Shown: one piece after another, positions 35,410-43,302 of the stretch | How the letters are laid out: each line of letters starts with the position of its first letter | How positions within the stretch are numbered: position 1 is the first letter of the stretch | Assembly (NCBI RefSeq): GCF_021532315.1 | Contig: NZ_JAKGAO010000013.1 | Location: forward strand, 217,505 to 281,504 | Direction of reading: 5' to 3' | Source of the DNA: Paenibacillus tarimensis | Lineage (GTDB): Bacteria; Bacillota; Bacilli; Paenibacillales; Paenibacillaceae | DNA length: 64,000 bases | The notes under the pieces: model-generated | The model's input: only the letters and a program-made list of their open reading frames with translations | What the model was told of the DNA's origin: nothing | Database searches by the model: none | Made by a program: the position numbers and the translations under genes

Positions 35410-35540
35410 TTGCTTCGCAGACCTCTTCGTGTCCGGCATAAGGAACGTTCGGAAAACGATGCAGGCCAGCAGCATTCCCTGACTGTTCAGATGGGCATGT
35501 ATAGACAAAAATCGTACAAATGGATAAACAGGCTACCCAT

Positions 35541-35585
35541 CACGCGTCCACGGTGTTATGAAGACCGCCGGAACGCGTTTTTTTC
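35541..35585 (+). terminator. Terminator after response regulator
   Basis: ACGCGT (35542-35547) and ACGCGT (35573-35578) with GG/CC pairs inside, followed by TTTTTTTCTG. It ends the DUF418-HK-RR operon; the 130 bases between stop and hairpin contain no supported gene. Confidence 0.7.
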
Positions 35586-35665
35586 TGTTTTTGCGAGAAG
35601 GGATAAAAACTCCACCGGGTAGACAGTCTAACTTTAGAAACAAAGACCGGAAGGAGGACAAGCAC

Positions 35666-35944
35666 ATGCCAAACGGACAGACCATCGACCAGCACGAGCC
35701 AGTCATGACGCACGGTCCGAAGGTTATTACAACCAAAGATTATCTGTATTTAAAGGATCAGCTGTCTTGGGAGCTGCTCGCGATGAAGAAATGCAGCCAT
35801 TTTGCCAAGGAATGCTCCGACCCCGAGATCGCCGCAGCCATCGACCGCGTCGGCCAGATGCATCTTCGCCATTACGAGCTGCTGCTGAAGCACCTGAAGA
35901 ATGACAATAATGCTGAGATGAAGCGAGTACAACAGCTGCAATAA
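35666..35944 (+). CDS. CotF-like spore coat protein (copy 1)
   Basis: A 92-residue helical protein with the CotF/YhcQ pattern: ITTKDYLYLKDQLSWELLAM, then an alpha-helical stretch ending in MHLRHYELLLKHL. Such proteins are inner or outer coat components of Bacillales spores, and short ones occur in pairs. The ATG at 35666 follows AAGGAGGACA. The longer frame from 35558 has no ribosome binding site and runs through the previous terminator. It is followed after 16 bases by a second CotF-like gene, so the two are one operon. Confidence 0.85.
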   Translation: MPNGQTIDQHEPVMTHGPKVITTKDYLYLKDQLSWELLAMKKCSHFAKECSDPEIAAAIDRVGQMHLRHYELLLKHLKNDNNAEMKRVQQLQ

Positions 35945-35960
35945 GAGAGGAGGATATTCC

Positions 35961-36314
35961 ATGAGCGGCAATCCGAATTCCCAGACTATCAAGAATCCGA
36001 AGCCATCCTATGAACCGAAAGAGAAAGGCCCGGAGCTTAATGACCGTGACCGTGTCAATGATATACTGGCGATGGAAAAGTACTTAACCGACAGCTTTAA
36101 TGTATCGGCACGTGAAGCGAGCCACCCTGCCCTGCATGAGGACATTCTGACGGTTCTGATGGAAACCCACCGCTGCCAGTACGATATGTACGAAATGATG
36201 TTTAAGAAGGGGCACTATAAGCTGGAGGGCGAGCAGCAGGCCAAGCTGGATCAGACGTACGACCAGTTCCTGAAATATGCGACACAGTTTCCGTATTCTT
36301 CGCAGCTGCAGTAG
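35961..36314 (+). CDS. CotF-like spore coat protein (copy 2)
   Basis: A 117-residue CotF-family protein with a Pro/Lys-rich N-terminus (about 1-25) and a four-helix ferritin-like core: NDRDRVNDILAMEKYLTDSF, HEDILTVLMETHRCQYDMYE, then LEGEQQAKLDQTYDQFLKYA. The ATG follows GAGAGGAGG. Together with copy 1 it supports a spore-forming host. A sporulation sigma factor promoter was not identified. Confidence 0.88.
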   Translation: MSGNPNSQTIKNPKPSYEPKEKGPELNDRDRVNDILAMEKYLTDSFNVSAREASHPALHEDILTVLMETHRCQYDMYEMMFKKGHYKLEGEQQAKLDQTYDQFLKYATQFPYSSQLQ

Positions 36315-36338
36315 AGTTGAATCCATACCTTATAGCCC

Positions 36339-36360
36339 GGTTCCCACGCGGACCGGGTCT
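36339..36360 (+). terminator. Possible terminator after CotF pair
   Basis: CCCGGT and ACCGGG with a 10-base loop lie about 22 bases past the stop; the tail TCTAATCT is weak. Confidence 0.45.
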
Positions 36361-36417
36361 AATCTGCATGCTCTCTTCATTCACCGACCTATTTTCCGCT
36401 CTACTATGTAGAACCGG

Positions 36418-36446
36418 TTGGTGCCACAATAGATTATGGTTATAGA
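36418..36446 (+). promoter_or_regulatory. Possible promoter of lipoprotein gene
   Basis: TTGGTG (36418-36423), 17 bases, TATAGA (36441-36446), 62 bases before the ATG at 36508. Confidence 0.35.
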
Positions 36447-36507
36447 TTTCAAGCTGGTTTTTTGTTAATATTTAGGTCGCTGGAAGAGAGGAGAGAAATA
36501 GAGAGAT

Positions 36508-37059
36508 ATGAGATTAACAGGTTTACTTGTACTTCTGCTGGTTGTCGTATCGGTGCTTGGAGGGTGCGGTTCTTCGTCATCAGGCCTGACAAAAGAGGAT
36601 CTTTCAATCAGCAAAATCGATGACAGTAAGGCACAAATTGAGTACGGGATGAATCGCTCTGATGTCGAAAAGATTTTAGGGACAGGCGAACAAATCTCGC
36701 CGGCGAGTATTTCTTATGGCTCTGATGTAGCGGTGTTCTATCGGGACGATAAAGTTGCGGGAATCAACTTGGGCCGGAACTCTGCGGATGTCTTTCAAAC
36801 AACCAAAGCTATTAAAGTGGGCATGGCCAGAAGCGATATTAAGGAAGTATATGGCTCAGATAACGCGCAGTTCGATACCCCCAAAAGCCTTACTTACGCT
36901 TATGATGTGAAAGAGAAAGCTTTTCTATCCGACATACCAAAGGGTATAGAAACAGACGAATTAATCAATATTTATATGGTTTCCATCATGTTTGATGACG
37001 AAGAAAATGCCGAAAGCATTATGCTGATTGACGAAAGAATGGCGTCTTATCTGTATTGA
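36508..37059 (+). CDS. Lipoprotein with two BamE/SmpA-like repeats
   Basis: A 183-residue predicted lipoprotein, with a signal peptide ending in the lipobox LGGC (Cys about 20) followed by a Ser-rich linker. Two similar units follow: IEYGMNRSDVEKILGTGEQI (about 45-64) and IKVGMARSDIKEVYGSDNAQ (about 104-123). Each has the GM-x-RSD-hxxhxG pattern of the SmpA/OmlA (BamE) fold, then strands. A duplicated fold of this kind occurs in Gram-positive lipoproteins of unknown role; a true BamE function is excluded because there is no outer membrane. The DNA is more A/T-rich than its neighbours, which may reflect transfer. Single-gene unit with a long bidirectional terminator. Confidence 0.82.
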   Translation: MRLTGLLVLLLVVVSVLGGCGSSSSGLTKEDLSISKIDDSKAQIEYGMNRSDVEKILGTGEQISPASISYGSDVAVFYRDDKVAGINLGRNSADVFQTTKAIKVGMARSDIKEVYGSDNAQFDTPKSLTYAYDVKEKAFLSDIPKGIETDELINIYMVSIMFDDEENAESIMLIDERMASYLY

Positions 37060-37081
37060 GCTAATCTTAGAGAACAAACAA

Positions 37082-37135
37082 ATACCCATACACTGAACAC
37101 TTTAACTAAGTGTTTAGCGTATGGGTATCTTTATC
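37082..37135. terminator. Bidirectional terminator, lipoprotein / acyltransferase
   Basis: ATACCCATAC (37082-37091) pairs with GTATGGGTAT (37119-37128), and AACACTT with AAGTGTT inside. T-rich flanks lie on the plus strand (CTTTAT) and, read leftwards, after the stem (TTTGTTTG). Confidence 0.82.
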
Positions 37136-37180
37136 CTATACAGATATTTAAGTTTAGTTTTAGTCTGGGAACGCACATAA

Positions 37181-38383
37181 TTATCGGCCAACTCCGCCCG
37201 GAACCACCGGTTGTGCCGGCGCCTGGCGGTCCCGTTTCGGCTTCGGCACCTGTCCGAAGATCAGCCACGAGAACGGCAGGTAACGAGTAACTAATGACAC
37301 GACGATCCATGAACCGATCAGAGCCAGCAGGAAGCCTCCTGCGTACCAAGCGTGCAGCAGCATAGAGGAGCCGCCCGTGTAGACCAGCTTCTCCCGGTAT
37401 ACAAGCAGGAAGAACGGATGGATCAGATACACCCCGAATGAAATCTCACCCAGCCGTTCCATGGGCCGCACCAACAGCCTGGAGCTGTTCTTGTACAAGA
37501 GGTGAGCGATTTGCAGCAGCACAAGCGCGCATGCATACGTGTGTGCATTCCAGAAAAATTCATAGAGCAATGTATTGAAATTATCACCATGCAGACGGTT
37601 ATAATAATAAACCAGCACATGTCCGATTCCAGCCGCCAGCCAGAAAGCCCAGAGGCCAATCCAGAATGCAATTCTCCCCGCGCTCGCATTCTCCCGGCTC
37701 ATGATAACCCACTTCTTAATCTTGGGATAAAATATCCCAAGGAATGCACCGAGCATAAAATATGCCATGTAAGAGAACGCCCAGCTGCCTTTATTCGGGA
37801 CACCTGGAGCCGGAATAACATATTTGTTCAGCAGGACAAAGCCCCATTGAATCGCTAATCCGATTGGTATTGCCCACTTAGCCAGCGCTTCGGAACGCTT
37901 GAACAGCCACAAGACCAGTGGAAATAAGATATAGAACTGGATGCTGATGAATACGAAATAAAGATGCGTATATGCTTTACCCGTAATCAGCTTATTAAAG
38001 AACGATTCCAGCGTCTCCCCTAAGGGGCGATTCGGATAATGTGTAACATGTAATATAGCGAAATAAAATAATGAAAACAGCACGTACGGAATAATGATAT
38101 AGAGCAGCCGCCTAGAGTAAAAAGATACGAGCAGTGATTTATTAAGCGGCCGGCTGTAATAGTTGTAGAATAGAACAAAACTGCTGAGCAGAATAAAGGT
38201 TGGCGTACCGAACTTCATAAAGATATTCGCGAAGTTGTACAAAAAGTAATACGCAGACTCTTTCATATACAGAGTTGCATAAGATGTCGAGTGTACCGAC
38301 AGCACCCCGATAATCGCCATCGCCCGGACGAGCTGCAGCTCGGGGATCTTGTCCTTCTTGACGGGCTGTGCTTCTGTTGCCAT
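37181..38383 (-). CDS. Acyltransferase-3 family membrane protein (OafA/YrhL type)
   Basis: A 400-residue polytopic protein with about ten membrane helices. The N-terminal LQLVRAMAIIGVLSVHSTSY carries the conserved Arg and His of acyltransferase family 3, which transfers acetyl or other acyl groups to extracellular polysaccharides or peptidoglycan; PMERLGEISFGVYLIHPFFL is the conserved late helix. The ATG at 38383 is used because AAGGGAAG lies 10 bases upstream; the ATG at 38410 has no ribosome binding site. It stands alone with no glycan operon around it, so the acceptor is unknown. WzyE-like polymerases are distant alternatives. Confidence 0.88.
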   Translation of the reverse strand: MATEAQPVKKDKIPELQLVRAMAIIGVLSVHSTSYATLYMKESAYYFLYNFANIFMKFGTPTFILLSSFVLFYNYYSRPLNKSLLVSFYSRRLLYIIIPYVLFSLFYFAILHVTHYPNRPLGETLESFFNKLITGKAYTHLYFVFISIQFYILFPLVLWLFKRSEALAKWAIPIGLAIQWGFVLLNKYVIPAPGVPNKGSWAFSYMAYFMLGAFLGIFYPKIKKWVIMSRENASAGRIAFWIGLWAFWLAAGIGHVLVYYYNRLHGDNFNTLLYEFFWNAHTYACALVLLQIAHLLYKNSSRLLVRPMERLGEISFGVYLIHPFFLLVYREKLVYTGGSSMLLHAWYAGGFLLALIGSWIVVSLVTRYLPFSWLIFGQVPKPKRDRQAPAQPVVPGGVGR

Positions 38384-38592
38384 AATTGGATACTTCCCTT
38401 CGTAAACCATAATTCACTTGAATAAGGGAAGTATATCGGTCTTTGGCCCGGTGAGTCAATCGCACATTTCACATGTTATGGGAATTTTAAGATTTTGCTA
38501 ATGAAAGCATAATGATGTGTTCACCATTTTGTTGTGGTAAAATTAGGATTATTAAATCCTCTTGAGGATAACATCTGAGGGAGGTGAAAGAC

Positions 38593-38961
38593 ATGTCATA
38601 CATAAGAGATTTTATTTTGGCTTTCACGCTGACAGCTGCATCTTATTATATGGGTACCCTGCTTGTCAGCGGTGGAATCGACTGGTGGGAAGCCTTGTTA
38701 ATCGGAATCTCCGTCGTCTCACTTGGGGCCATTACTGAAGGTCTGAACGCACCGATCTGGCTGATCATTCTGGTGCCGTTCCCCGTGGGGATGCTGCTGC
38801 TGTACTATTTCCTAAATACGACTCTAATCATGTGGTTCAGTGCTTATCTCACGACCTTGCTGATTTATACAATCATCCATATTCTTATGAGCTATTCCTT
38901 CCGGTTTCACTCGCTGATCCCCGCTTGGAAGCTGAGAACAACGAATTCATCCGCCAGGTAA
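38593..38961 (+). CDS. Small integral membrane protein of unknown function
   Basis: A 122-residue protein with four predicted membrane helices (DFILAFTLTAASYYMGTLLV, EALLIGISVVSLGAITEGL, IWLIILVPFPVGMLLLYYFL and LIMWFSAYLTTLLIYTIIHI), with a short basic C-terminal tail. No named family was recognised. The ATG at 38593 follows GGGAGGTG by 8 bases, a strong site; a GTG at 38584 lies inside that site and is rejected. Single gene, facing the second cold-shock gene. Confidence 0.75.
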   Translation: MSYIRDFILAFTLTAASYYMGTLLVSGGIDWWEALLIGISVVSLGAITEGLNAPIWLIILVPFPVGMLLLYYFLNTTLIMWFSAYLTTLLIYTIIHILMSYSFRFHSLIPAWKLRTTNSSAR

Positions 38962-38976
38962 GCGGAGGCCAGGCAC

Positions 38977-39013
38977 AAAAAAAGAGGCTGCCCGCTCGAT
39001 GCGGTCAGCCTCT
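38977..39013. terminator. Terminator between membrane protein and cold-shock gene 2
   Basis: AGAGGCTG (38983-38990) and CAGCCTCT (39006-39013) with CCGC/GCGG inside. Read leftwards it is followed by a run of seven T, so it ends the cold-shock gene transcript; it can also serve the opposite strand. Confidence 0.85.
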
Positions 39014-39070
39014 CTCCCCTGCTTGCAGGTCGTACAAGCAGTTAAACCCGAGTAAGAAGTTGTTTAAAGC

Positions 39071-39271
39071 TTACAGCTTTACAACGTTCTCAGCTTGTGG
39101 TCCGCGGTTGCCTTGAACCACGTTGAATTCTACGCGCTGGCCTTCGTCCAGGGACTTGAAGCCGTCGCCTACGATTGCGCTGAAGTGAACGAATACATCG
39201 TTGCCGCCTTCAACCTCGATGAAACCAAAGCCTTTCTCTGCGTTAAACCATTTCACTGTACCTTGTTGCAT
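39071..39271 (-). CDS. Cold-shock protein, CspA/CspB family (copy 2)
   Basis: A 66-residue cold-shock domain protein, [20 protein letters not shown], with RNP1 and RNP2 (VFVHFSAI) intact; close to copy 1 at 7554-7754, and the last 20 residues are identical. The ATG at 39271 follows GGAGGAATTCCAC. Promoter TTGCAT (39442-39437), 17 bases, TAGTAT (39419-39414) gives a leader of about 140 bases with a long hairpin. The DNA around the two csp stop regions is also nearly identical, fitting a duplication or strong conservation. Confidence 0.96.
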   Translation of the reverse strand: MQQGTVKWFNAEKGFGFIEVEGGNDVFVHFSAIVGDGFKSLDEGQRVEFNVVQGNRGPQAENVVKL

Positions 39272-39327
39272 GTGGAATTCCTCCAAAAAGTTATTTTACA
39301 TGACCTTTTATTTCGCTAAAAATAAAA

Positions 39328-39389
39328 AATTCACATATTGGACAAGGTTATTTCACTCAAAAATAATAACCCTCTACAATATGTGAATT
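39328..39389 (-). ncRNA. Structured 5' leader hairpin of cold-shock gene 2
   Basis: AATTCACATATTG (39328-39340) and CAATATGTGAATT (39377-39389) are perfectly complementary over 13 bp, and AGGTTATT/AATAACCC continue the stem towards the loop. The same AATTCACATATTG block occurs in the leader of csp copy 1 at the same distance from the ATG. Cold-responsive folding is inferred by analogy with other csp leaders. Confidence 0.62.
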
Positions 39390-39413
39390 CAGGTCAAAAT
39401 TTCGATATACCTA

Positions 39414-39442
39414 ATACTAACACATCCTTTTAGAAAATGCAA
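39414..39442 (-). promoter_or_regulatory. Sigma-A promoter of cold-shock gene 2
   Basis: On the minus strand TTGCAT (39442-39437), a 17-base spacer and TAGTAT (39419-39414). Confidence 0.62.
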
Positions 39443-39532
39443 ACCATTATTTCAACTTTTCTGTTTAGCGTGTTAAAGCTGGCAGAAGCGGCTGGCATTC
39501 CCTGATTCCAACCGCTTTATCCACCCGATAAA

Positions 39533-40138
39533 TTATACCCCAAGCCAGCCCTTTCCCGCCAGATAGTCCAGCACCCGGTCAGCTGATTGCCGCAGGTCCA
39601 GCCTGCTGGTGTCGATCTCAAGCTCCGGCTTCTCCGGCTCCTCATAGGGCGCCGAGATACCGGTAAATTCGCTGATCTCGTTGCTCCGTGCCCGTTTATA
39701 CAGTCCCTTGGGGTCCCGTCTCTCGCACTCCTCAAGCGGGCACCGGACATAGATCTCAACAAAGCTGTCTGTTCCCACCAGCGAGCGGACCATCTCCCGT
39801 TCACTCCGGTAGGGGGATATCAGCGTCACCAGCGTCATAATGCCTGCATCCACAAACAGCTTCGCAGCTTCTCCGGTCCGCCGCATATTTTCCTTACGGT
39901 CCTCCGGCGTAAATCCAAGTCCCCGGCTGAGCCCGTGCCGCAGGTTATCCCCATCCAGGATATACGTGTGCACCCTGCGGCTGTGGAGCCTGCGCTCCAC
40001 CTCAACAGCGAGCGTAGACTTGCCAGAACCGGACAAGCCGGTGAACCAAAGCGCACAGCTGCCATGCCCATTCAGCCGGCTGCGGTCCGCCCTTGTCACT
40101 TTGCCCGCATGCCAAAAGATTGATTTGCTCCTCTGCAC
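39533..40138 (-). CDS. cysC: Adenylylsulfate kinase
   Basis: A 201-residue APS kinase that phosphorylates adenosine 5'-phosphosulfate to PAPS in sulfate activation. P-loop GLSGSGKST at residues 34-42; the substrate stretches DGDNLRHGLSRGLGFTPEDR and TLISPYRSEREMVR, and DPKGLYKRARSNEI near the end, are all standard. The start is a GTG at 40138, preceded by GGAGAGGGG at 8 bases, which gives the usual family length; the longer frame to 40210 adds 24 residues without similarity. No ATP sulfurylase or PAPS reductase is adjacent, so it may supply PAPS for sulfation or act with genes elsewhere. Confidence 0.93.
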   Translation of the reverse strand: MQRSKSIFWHAGKVTRADRSRLNGHGSCALWFTGLSGSGKSTLAVEVERRLHSRRVHTYILDGDNLRHGLSRGLGFTPEDRKENMRRTGEAAKLFVDAGIMTLVTLISPYRSEREMVRSLVGTDSFVEIYVRCPLEECERRDPKGLYKRARSNEISEFTGISAPYEEPEKPELEIDTSRLDLRQSADRVLDYLAGKGWLGV

Positions 40139-40261
40139 CAGCGTATCCCCTCTCCTCCAAATGCTATATTGTATGAGGTACAAGTTGATCCCGCATAGGT
40201 TTCGAGGCAATCATTTCACCAGATTCCAAGCTCTTTCACCGGTTACCCGTGCTATATCAAT

Positions 40262-40303
40262 AAAAAACAAACAGGCAGTTCCAAAAATGGAATCTGCCTG
40301 TTT
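40262..40303 (-). terminator. Terminator after arabinanase gene
   Basis: AAACAGGCAG and CTGCCTGTTT (40269-40278, 40294-40303) with TTCCA/TGGAA inside. Read leftwards, GTTTTTTA follows. Confidence 0.9.
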
Positions 40304-40319
40304 GCCAGTTCTATTTTTA

Positions 40320-41765
40320 TTATTCCGACGCTGTTACAATCCGGCTGCCCCAGATGCTGACGCCCTCATCCGACAGCGCTGTAAAGGTCGTGAGTTCTTT
40401 CTCCTCAGCCTCGCTCCAGCCCTGAACGAACTTGCCCTTGTAGGTAACACCATCGATTGTCAGCTCTGCGTTGTTCTCGCCATCCAGCTTCCACGTGCCT
40501 TCCACATCACCTGTAATCTTGCCGTTCTTGGCAAGCGTGATGGTGTCTGGCTCTTTCACATCGGCCGTGATATCCTTGCCGTGATTAATGAGCTGGTACT
40601 CGCCTCTCACCTGGTTCTCCTTATAGCTTCCCAGCTTCTCTCCGGAATAGCGGTAAGGAGCAACAACCGGCCAGCCATCCGCATTCATGAAGAACTGATG
40701 CACCCGTACTTCATGGAACTCGCCGCCATCCGGGAACCGGGTATGGAAGAATATGAAGTACTCTCCGTCCTCTTCATCATAGTAGGTGGAGTTGTGACCC
40801 GGTGCAACATACCCTGCCGTGGTTCCGTCGCTTGCTTCAAACTGATAGCCGCCCATCAGCTTCGCGCCGTACGGCTCGATGGACAAGTCATCAAAGACGC
40901 TGCCTTCCGCACCTTTGGAATCAAGCATATCCTGGCCTTGCGGATCCAGGAACGGACCATCCGGCGTCTTGGAGCGCGCTACGCGGATGTTGTAACCGCC
41001 GAAGCTGTCCAGACCTCCATAAGAGAGGAACAGGTAATAGTATCCTGTCTCCGGACTGTACTGCATGTAAGGCGCTTCAATCCGGCTGTGATTGCCTCCA
41101 ACAAGCTTCTTGCCGTATCCCTGATCCGGGAGCGGGAAGCCGGTTTCCGGATCCATCTCCAGGATAAATATGCCGCCGGAATAAGAACCGTATACCATCC
41201 ACAGCTTGCCGTCCTTATCAAAGAAGGTGTCGGGGTCTACTGCATTCGGATGCTTCGTTGCGTCGTATGGCGTACCGTCATGGCTCATCTCTTCGGTCAT
41301 GCCTGACTTGAGGAAGATACCGGCATCCTTGTACGGCCCTTCAATATTGTCGGCAATGGCCACACCCATCGCAGACAGAGGCGCGTCGCCGCGGCAGGCA
41401 TTGTAATACATATAGTATCTGCCGTCAGCAAGCTGAATGACATCAGCCGCCCAGAGCGTCTGGGTCTCTGCCCAAGACAGAGCCTCGCTCAGCTCGTCGT
41501 GCACATTCGGAATCAGCGGATTGCCTGTCCGAACGATATCCGATACCTGCGTCCATTCGATTAAATCTTCACTCTTAGCAGATGCTAAGTGAGAGCCAAA
41601 GACATAAAACGTATCGTCCACCTTAATGACGGACGGATCGTGAACCGATACATTCGTATAGGACGGCTCCTGCGTTATCGTCGGTGGAACCTCGCTGCTG
41701 TTGTTACTGCTGCAAGCGCTTAACAAAAGGCTTAGCGCTACAGCTGTTATTGCTAGTTTCTTCAT
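40320..41765 (-). CDS. GH43 arabinan endo-1,5-alpha-L-arabinosidase lipoprotein
   Basis: A 481-residue secreted arabinanase close to B. subtilis Abn2. The signal peptide MKKLAITAVALSLLLSAC ends in a lipobox (Cys 18), so the enzyme is probably cell-anchored. The five-bladed GH43 domain (about 35-370) starts VHDPSVIKVDDTFYVFGSH, holding the catalytic Asp base; DPDTFFDKDGKLWMVYGSYS contains the pKa-modulating Asp and RIEAPYMQYSPETGYYYLF the acid Glu. A C-terminal beta-barrel (about 385-481) is as in Abn2. The ATG at 41765 follows AGGGGGG. With the pectinolytic giant gene it points to plant cell-wall use (pectin side chains). Confidence 0.94.
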   Translation of the reverse strand: MKKLAITAVALSLLLSACSSNNSSEVPPTITQEPSYTNVSVHDPSVIKVDDTFYVFGSHLASAKSEDLIEWTQVSDIVRTGNPLIPNVHDELSEALSWAETQTLWAADVIQLADGRYYMYYNACRGDAPLSAMGVAIADNIEGPYKDAGIFLKSGMTEEMSHDGTPYDATKHPNAVDPDTFFDKDGKLWMVYGSYSGGIFILEMDPETGFPLPDQGYGKKLVGGNHSRIEAPYMQYSPETGYYYLFLSYGGLDSFGGYNIRVARSKTPDGPFLDPQGQDMLDSKGAEGSVFDDLSIEPYGAKLMGGYQFEASDGTTAGYVAPGHNSTYYDEEDGEYFIFFHTRFPDGGEFHEVRVHQFFMNADGWPVVAPYRYSGEKLGSYKENQVRGEYQLINHGKDITADVKEPDTITLAKNGKITGDVEGTWKLDGENNAELTIDGVTYKGKFVQGWSEAEEKELTTFTALSDEGVSIWGSRIVTASE

Positions 41766-41795
41766 CTGTAACCCCCCTAGTCGTCTGCTACCATC

Positions 41796-41848
41796 ATCAT
41801 ATAAATAACAAGTAAATGTCAATAGTATTATTGTGAATTTGTTAACAA
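41796..41848 (-). promoter_or_regulatory. Probable promoter and palindrome upstream of arabinanase
   Basis: On the minus strand TTGACA (41822-41817), 15 bases, TATGAT (41801-41796); the spacer is short. Just upstream, TTGTTAACAA (41839-41848) is a perfect 10-bp palindrome that could bind a regulator. It is not a clear AraR box. Confidence 0.45.
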
Positions 41849-41853
41849 CTGTA

Positions 41854-42372
41854 TTAATTATGTCGAAAGCTTGCAGCGGGTGCCGGGGCGTTCCATAAGC
41901 ACCGGTCACTGCATGGATGAACCCGGGTTCCCAAGTGGCGGGATAGTCCCTCTACTCCCTCCGCGACAACCCGGTTATGATTCCAGACAAACAGGGGCTT
42001 CAGCAGCGGGCCCAGTGCCGACATCCATCTGACAGCCGTCCGGACTTCCCATCTGCAGCGCACATGCGTACGGTCTCCAAGGGCAATCAGTGTCCATACC
42101 GCTTGTCCCTCGAGCTGGCCCGTTACGCGCATAACCAGGGAATGAGGCGGCGAGCTGCTGACCACTTTTACCCGGAAACGGAGCTTATAGGGTAGCTTGG
42201 TCCTGAACTCTGTTTCGTATTCAGCCCCTACCCCATTTTCTTCTGCTTCCCGAACCGTGTTAAAGCAGACGCCCGGCCACCAGCCGTCATAATGGAAGTG
42301 GCTGATGAAGTCCCATATCTCGCCGACCTTCCGGCCGATCAGCCAGTTATGTTCAAACTTGTATGTACTCAC
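41854..42372 (-). CDS. SRPBCC family protein
   Basis: A 172-residue helix-grip (START-like) protein of the polyketide-cyclase/CoxG kind: KFEHNWLIGRKVGEIWDFIS, then antiparallel strands (EYETEFRTKLPYKLRFRVKV, LVMRVTGQLEGQAVWTLIAL) and a long C-terminal helix (PLLKPLFVWNHNRVVAEGVE). These proteins bind hydrophobic ligands; function not known here. Start GTG at 42372 with GGGAGG 10 bases upstream. The last 20 residues are Cys/Pro/Ala-rich and unlike the family, so the ancestral stop may have been earlier. The coding end lies close to the arabinanase promoter. Confidence 0.8.
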   Translation of the reverse strand: MSTYKFEHNWLIGRKVGEIWDFISHFHYDGWWPGVCFNTVREAEENGVGAEYETEFRTKLPYKLRFRVKVVSSSPPHSLVMRVTGQLEGQAVWTLIALGDRTHVRCRWEVRTAVRWMSALGPLLKPLFVWNHNRVVAEGVEGLSRHLGTRVHPCSDRCLWNAPAPAASFRHN

Positions 42373-42473
42373 AGCCGCTTCGCCTCCCGTCTGGATCGTT
42401 AGAAATATTTAACCCGATGCAGCACGAGATAAGCCCTTCTGCTGTCCGACAGGCGAGCTGCCGCAGCGCAAGA

Positions 42474-42498
42474 AGCCCCGGCCGCTTGGGCCGGGGCT
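42474..42498. terminator. GC-rich hairpin
   Basis: AGCCCCGGCC (42474-42483) and GGCCGGGGCT (42489-42498) form a 10-bp stem with a 5-base loop. No nearby plus-strand gene ends here; it may be a second-line terminator for the small gene at 42624-42803. Confidence 0.5.
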
Positions 42499-42518
42499 GC
42501 TGGTGAGTCTGAAGGCAC

Positions 42519-42562
42519 AAAAAAAAGGAGCAGTCTCCGACACATCGTCCGGCCTGCTCCTT
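42519..42562 (-). terminator. Terminator after small gene 42624-42803
   Basis: AAGGAGCAG (42525-42533) pairs with CTGCTCCTT (42554-42562), with further pairing inside. Read leftwards it is followed by TTTTTTTTG. Confidence 0.82.
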
Positions 42563-42623
42563 CTTCAATAAATTATGATTCCCTAATATCATTCCCGGCA
42601 ATATTGAGCTCATATATGCAGCT

Positions 42624-42803
42624 TTAGGATTCGTTGCGCTTGGTGTTCAGTTCATTCTCCGTCTGATGTAGCTCCTTGATCATGTTCTGATACAGGTGGC
42701 TTTCCTGGCCGCTTAGGCCCTGCTGGTTTTCCTTTAGAATCATCGTGCCAATGTTGCGCTTCAAAATCTCGCTTCGACGGTCCAACATTTCTTCATAGCT
42801 CAT
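42624..42803 (-). CDS. Small hypothetical protein, 59 residues
   Basis: A 59-codon frame on the minus strand, too short for usual length cut-offs: it starts MSYEEMLDRRSEILKRNIGT and ends ELNTKRNES. It is charged and predicted helical, with heptad-like hydrophobics, and has no export signal. Support for it being real: an ATG at 42803 with GGAGG 9 bases upstream, coding-like codon use, and a strong terminator about 60 bases past its stop. The sequence resembles no named family to me; short helical proteins like this occur in Bacillales as spore- or stress-related proteins, which is only a guess. Confidence 0.78.
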   Translation of the reverse strand: MSYEEMLDRRSEILKRNIGTMILKENQQGLSGQESHLYQNMIKELHQTENELNTKRNES

Positions 42804-42890
42804 GTTAGCAATCCTCCAGATTTTGTTTTGTTCATTGGTACCATTAAAGTGTAACGCATTATGTGAGGTTTGGAAAACTTCTGCTTACTT

Positions 42891-42927
42891 GCTGAGCACC
42901 TGTCAGAACGGCTAACAAGTGCTCAGC
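42891..42927. terminator. Hairpin downstream of GNAT gene
   Basis: GCTGAGCAC (42891-42899) and GTGCTCAGC (42919-42927), loop 19 bases, about 100 bases past the GNAT stop. The tail is weakly T-rich. Confidence 0.45.
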
Positions 42928-43026
42928 CACTGCTGGCCATACCGGTTCGAAAACATCCTGCCGGATGCTCTGTATACCTGTCATATGCTCATGGACCAGG
43001 ACTTGCGCCGGTTTAGTCACCCAAAT

Positions 43027-43302
43027 TTATTGCTGCCAGACATCCTGGTACTCCTTGTGCCTTCTGAACTGGGCATAGGCATAGGAGCATGCCGGCACGA
43101 CCTTACGGTCATTCTCGCGCGCATATTCCACTACCTTCTTCACCAGATTCTCGGCAAGCTTCTGGCCCCGCATAGACTCTGTCACATAGGTATGGTCAAT
43201 AATCAGCGCATTGGTGCCGCTAGGGACATAGGTAACTTCCGCGACTACCTCCCCATCCTGTCGGATAACAAACCCATTTCCTTCCTTCACCATCTCCTGC
43301 AT
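43027..43302 (-). CDS. GNAT-like N-acetyltransferase, YjdJ type
   Basis: A 91-residue minimal GNAT-like protein: strands GFVIRQDGEVVAEVTYVPSG and NALIIDHTYV, then the acetyl-CoA loop SMRGQKLAENLVKKVVEYAR and the family end KVVPACSYAYAQFRRHKEYQ. The family (YjdJ/GCN5-like, present in many bacteria) is thought to act on small molecules or amino groups, but substrates are unknown. The ATG at 43302 follows GGGAGGTG. It stands alone. Confidence 0.9.
   Translation of the reverse strand: MQEMVKEGNGFVIRQDGEVVAEVTYVPSGTNALIIDHTYVTESMRGQKLAENLVKKVVEYARENDRKVVPACSYAYAQFRRHKEYQDVWQQ

Noticed and set aside
36508..37059. BamE outer-membrane assembly factor
   Set aside because: The host is clearly a monoderm spore former; only the fold pattern is shared.
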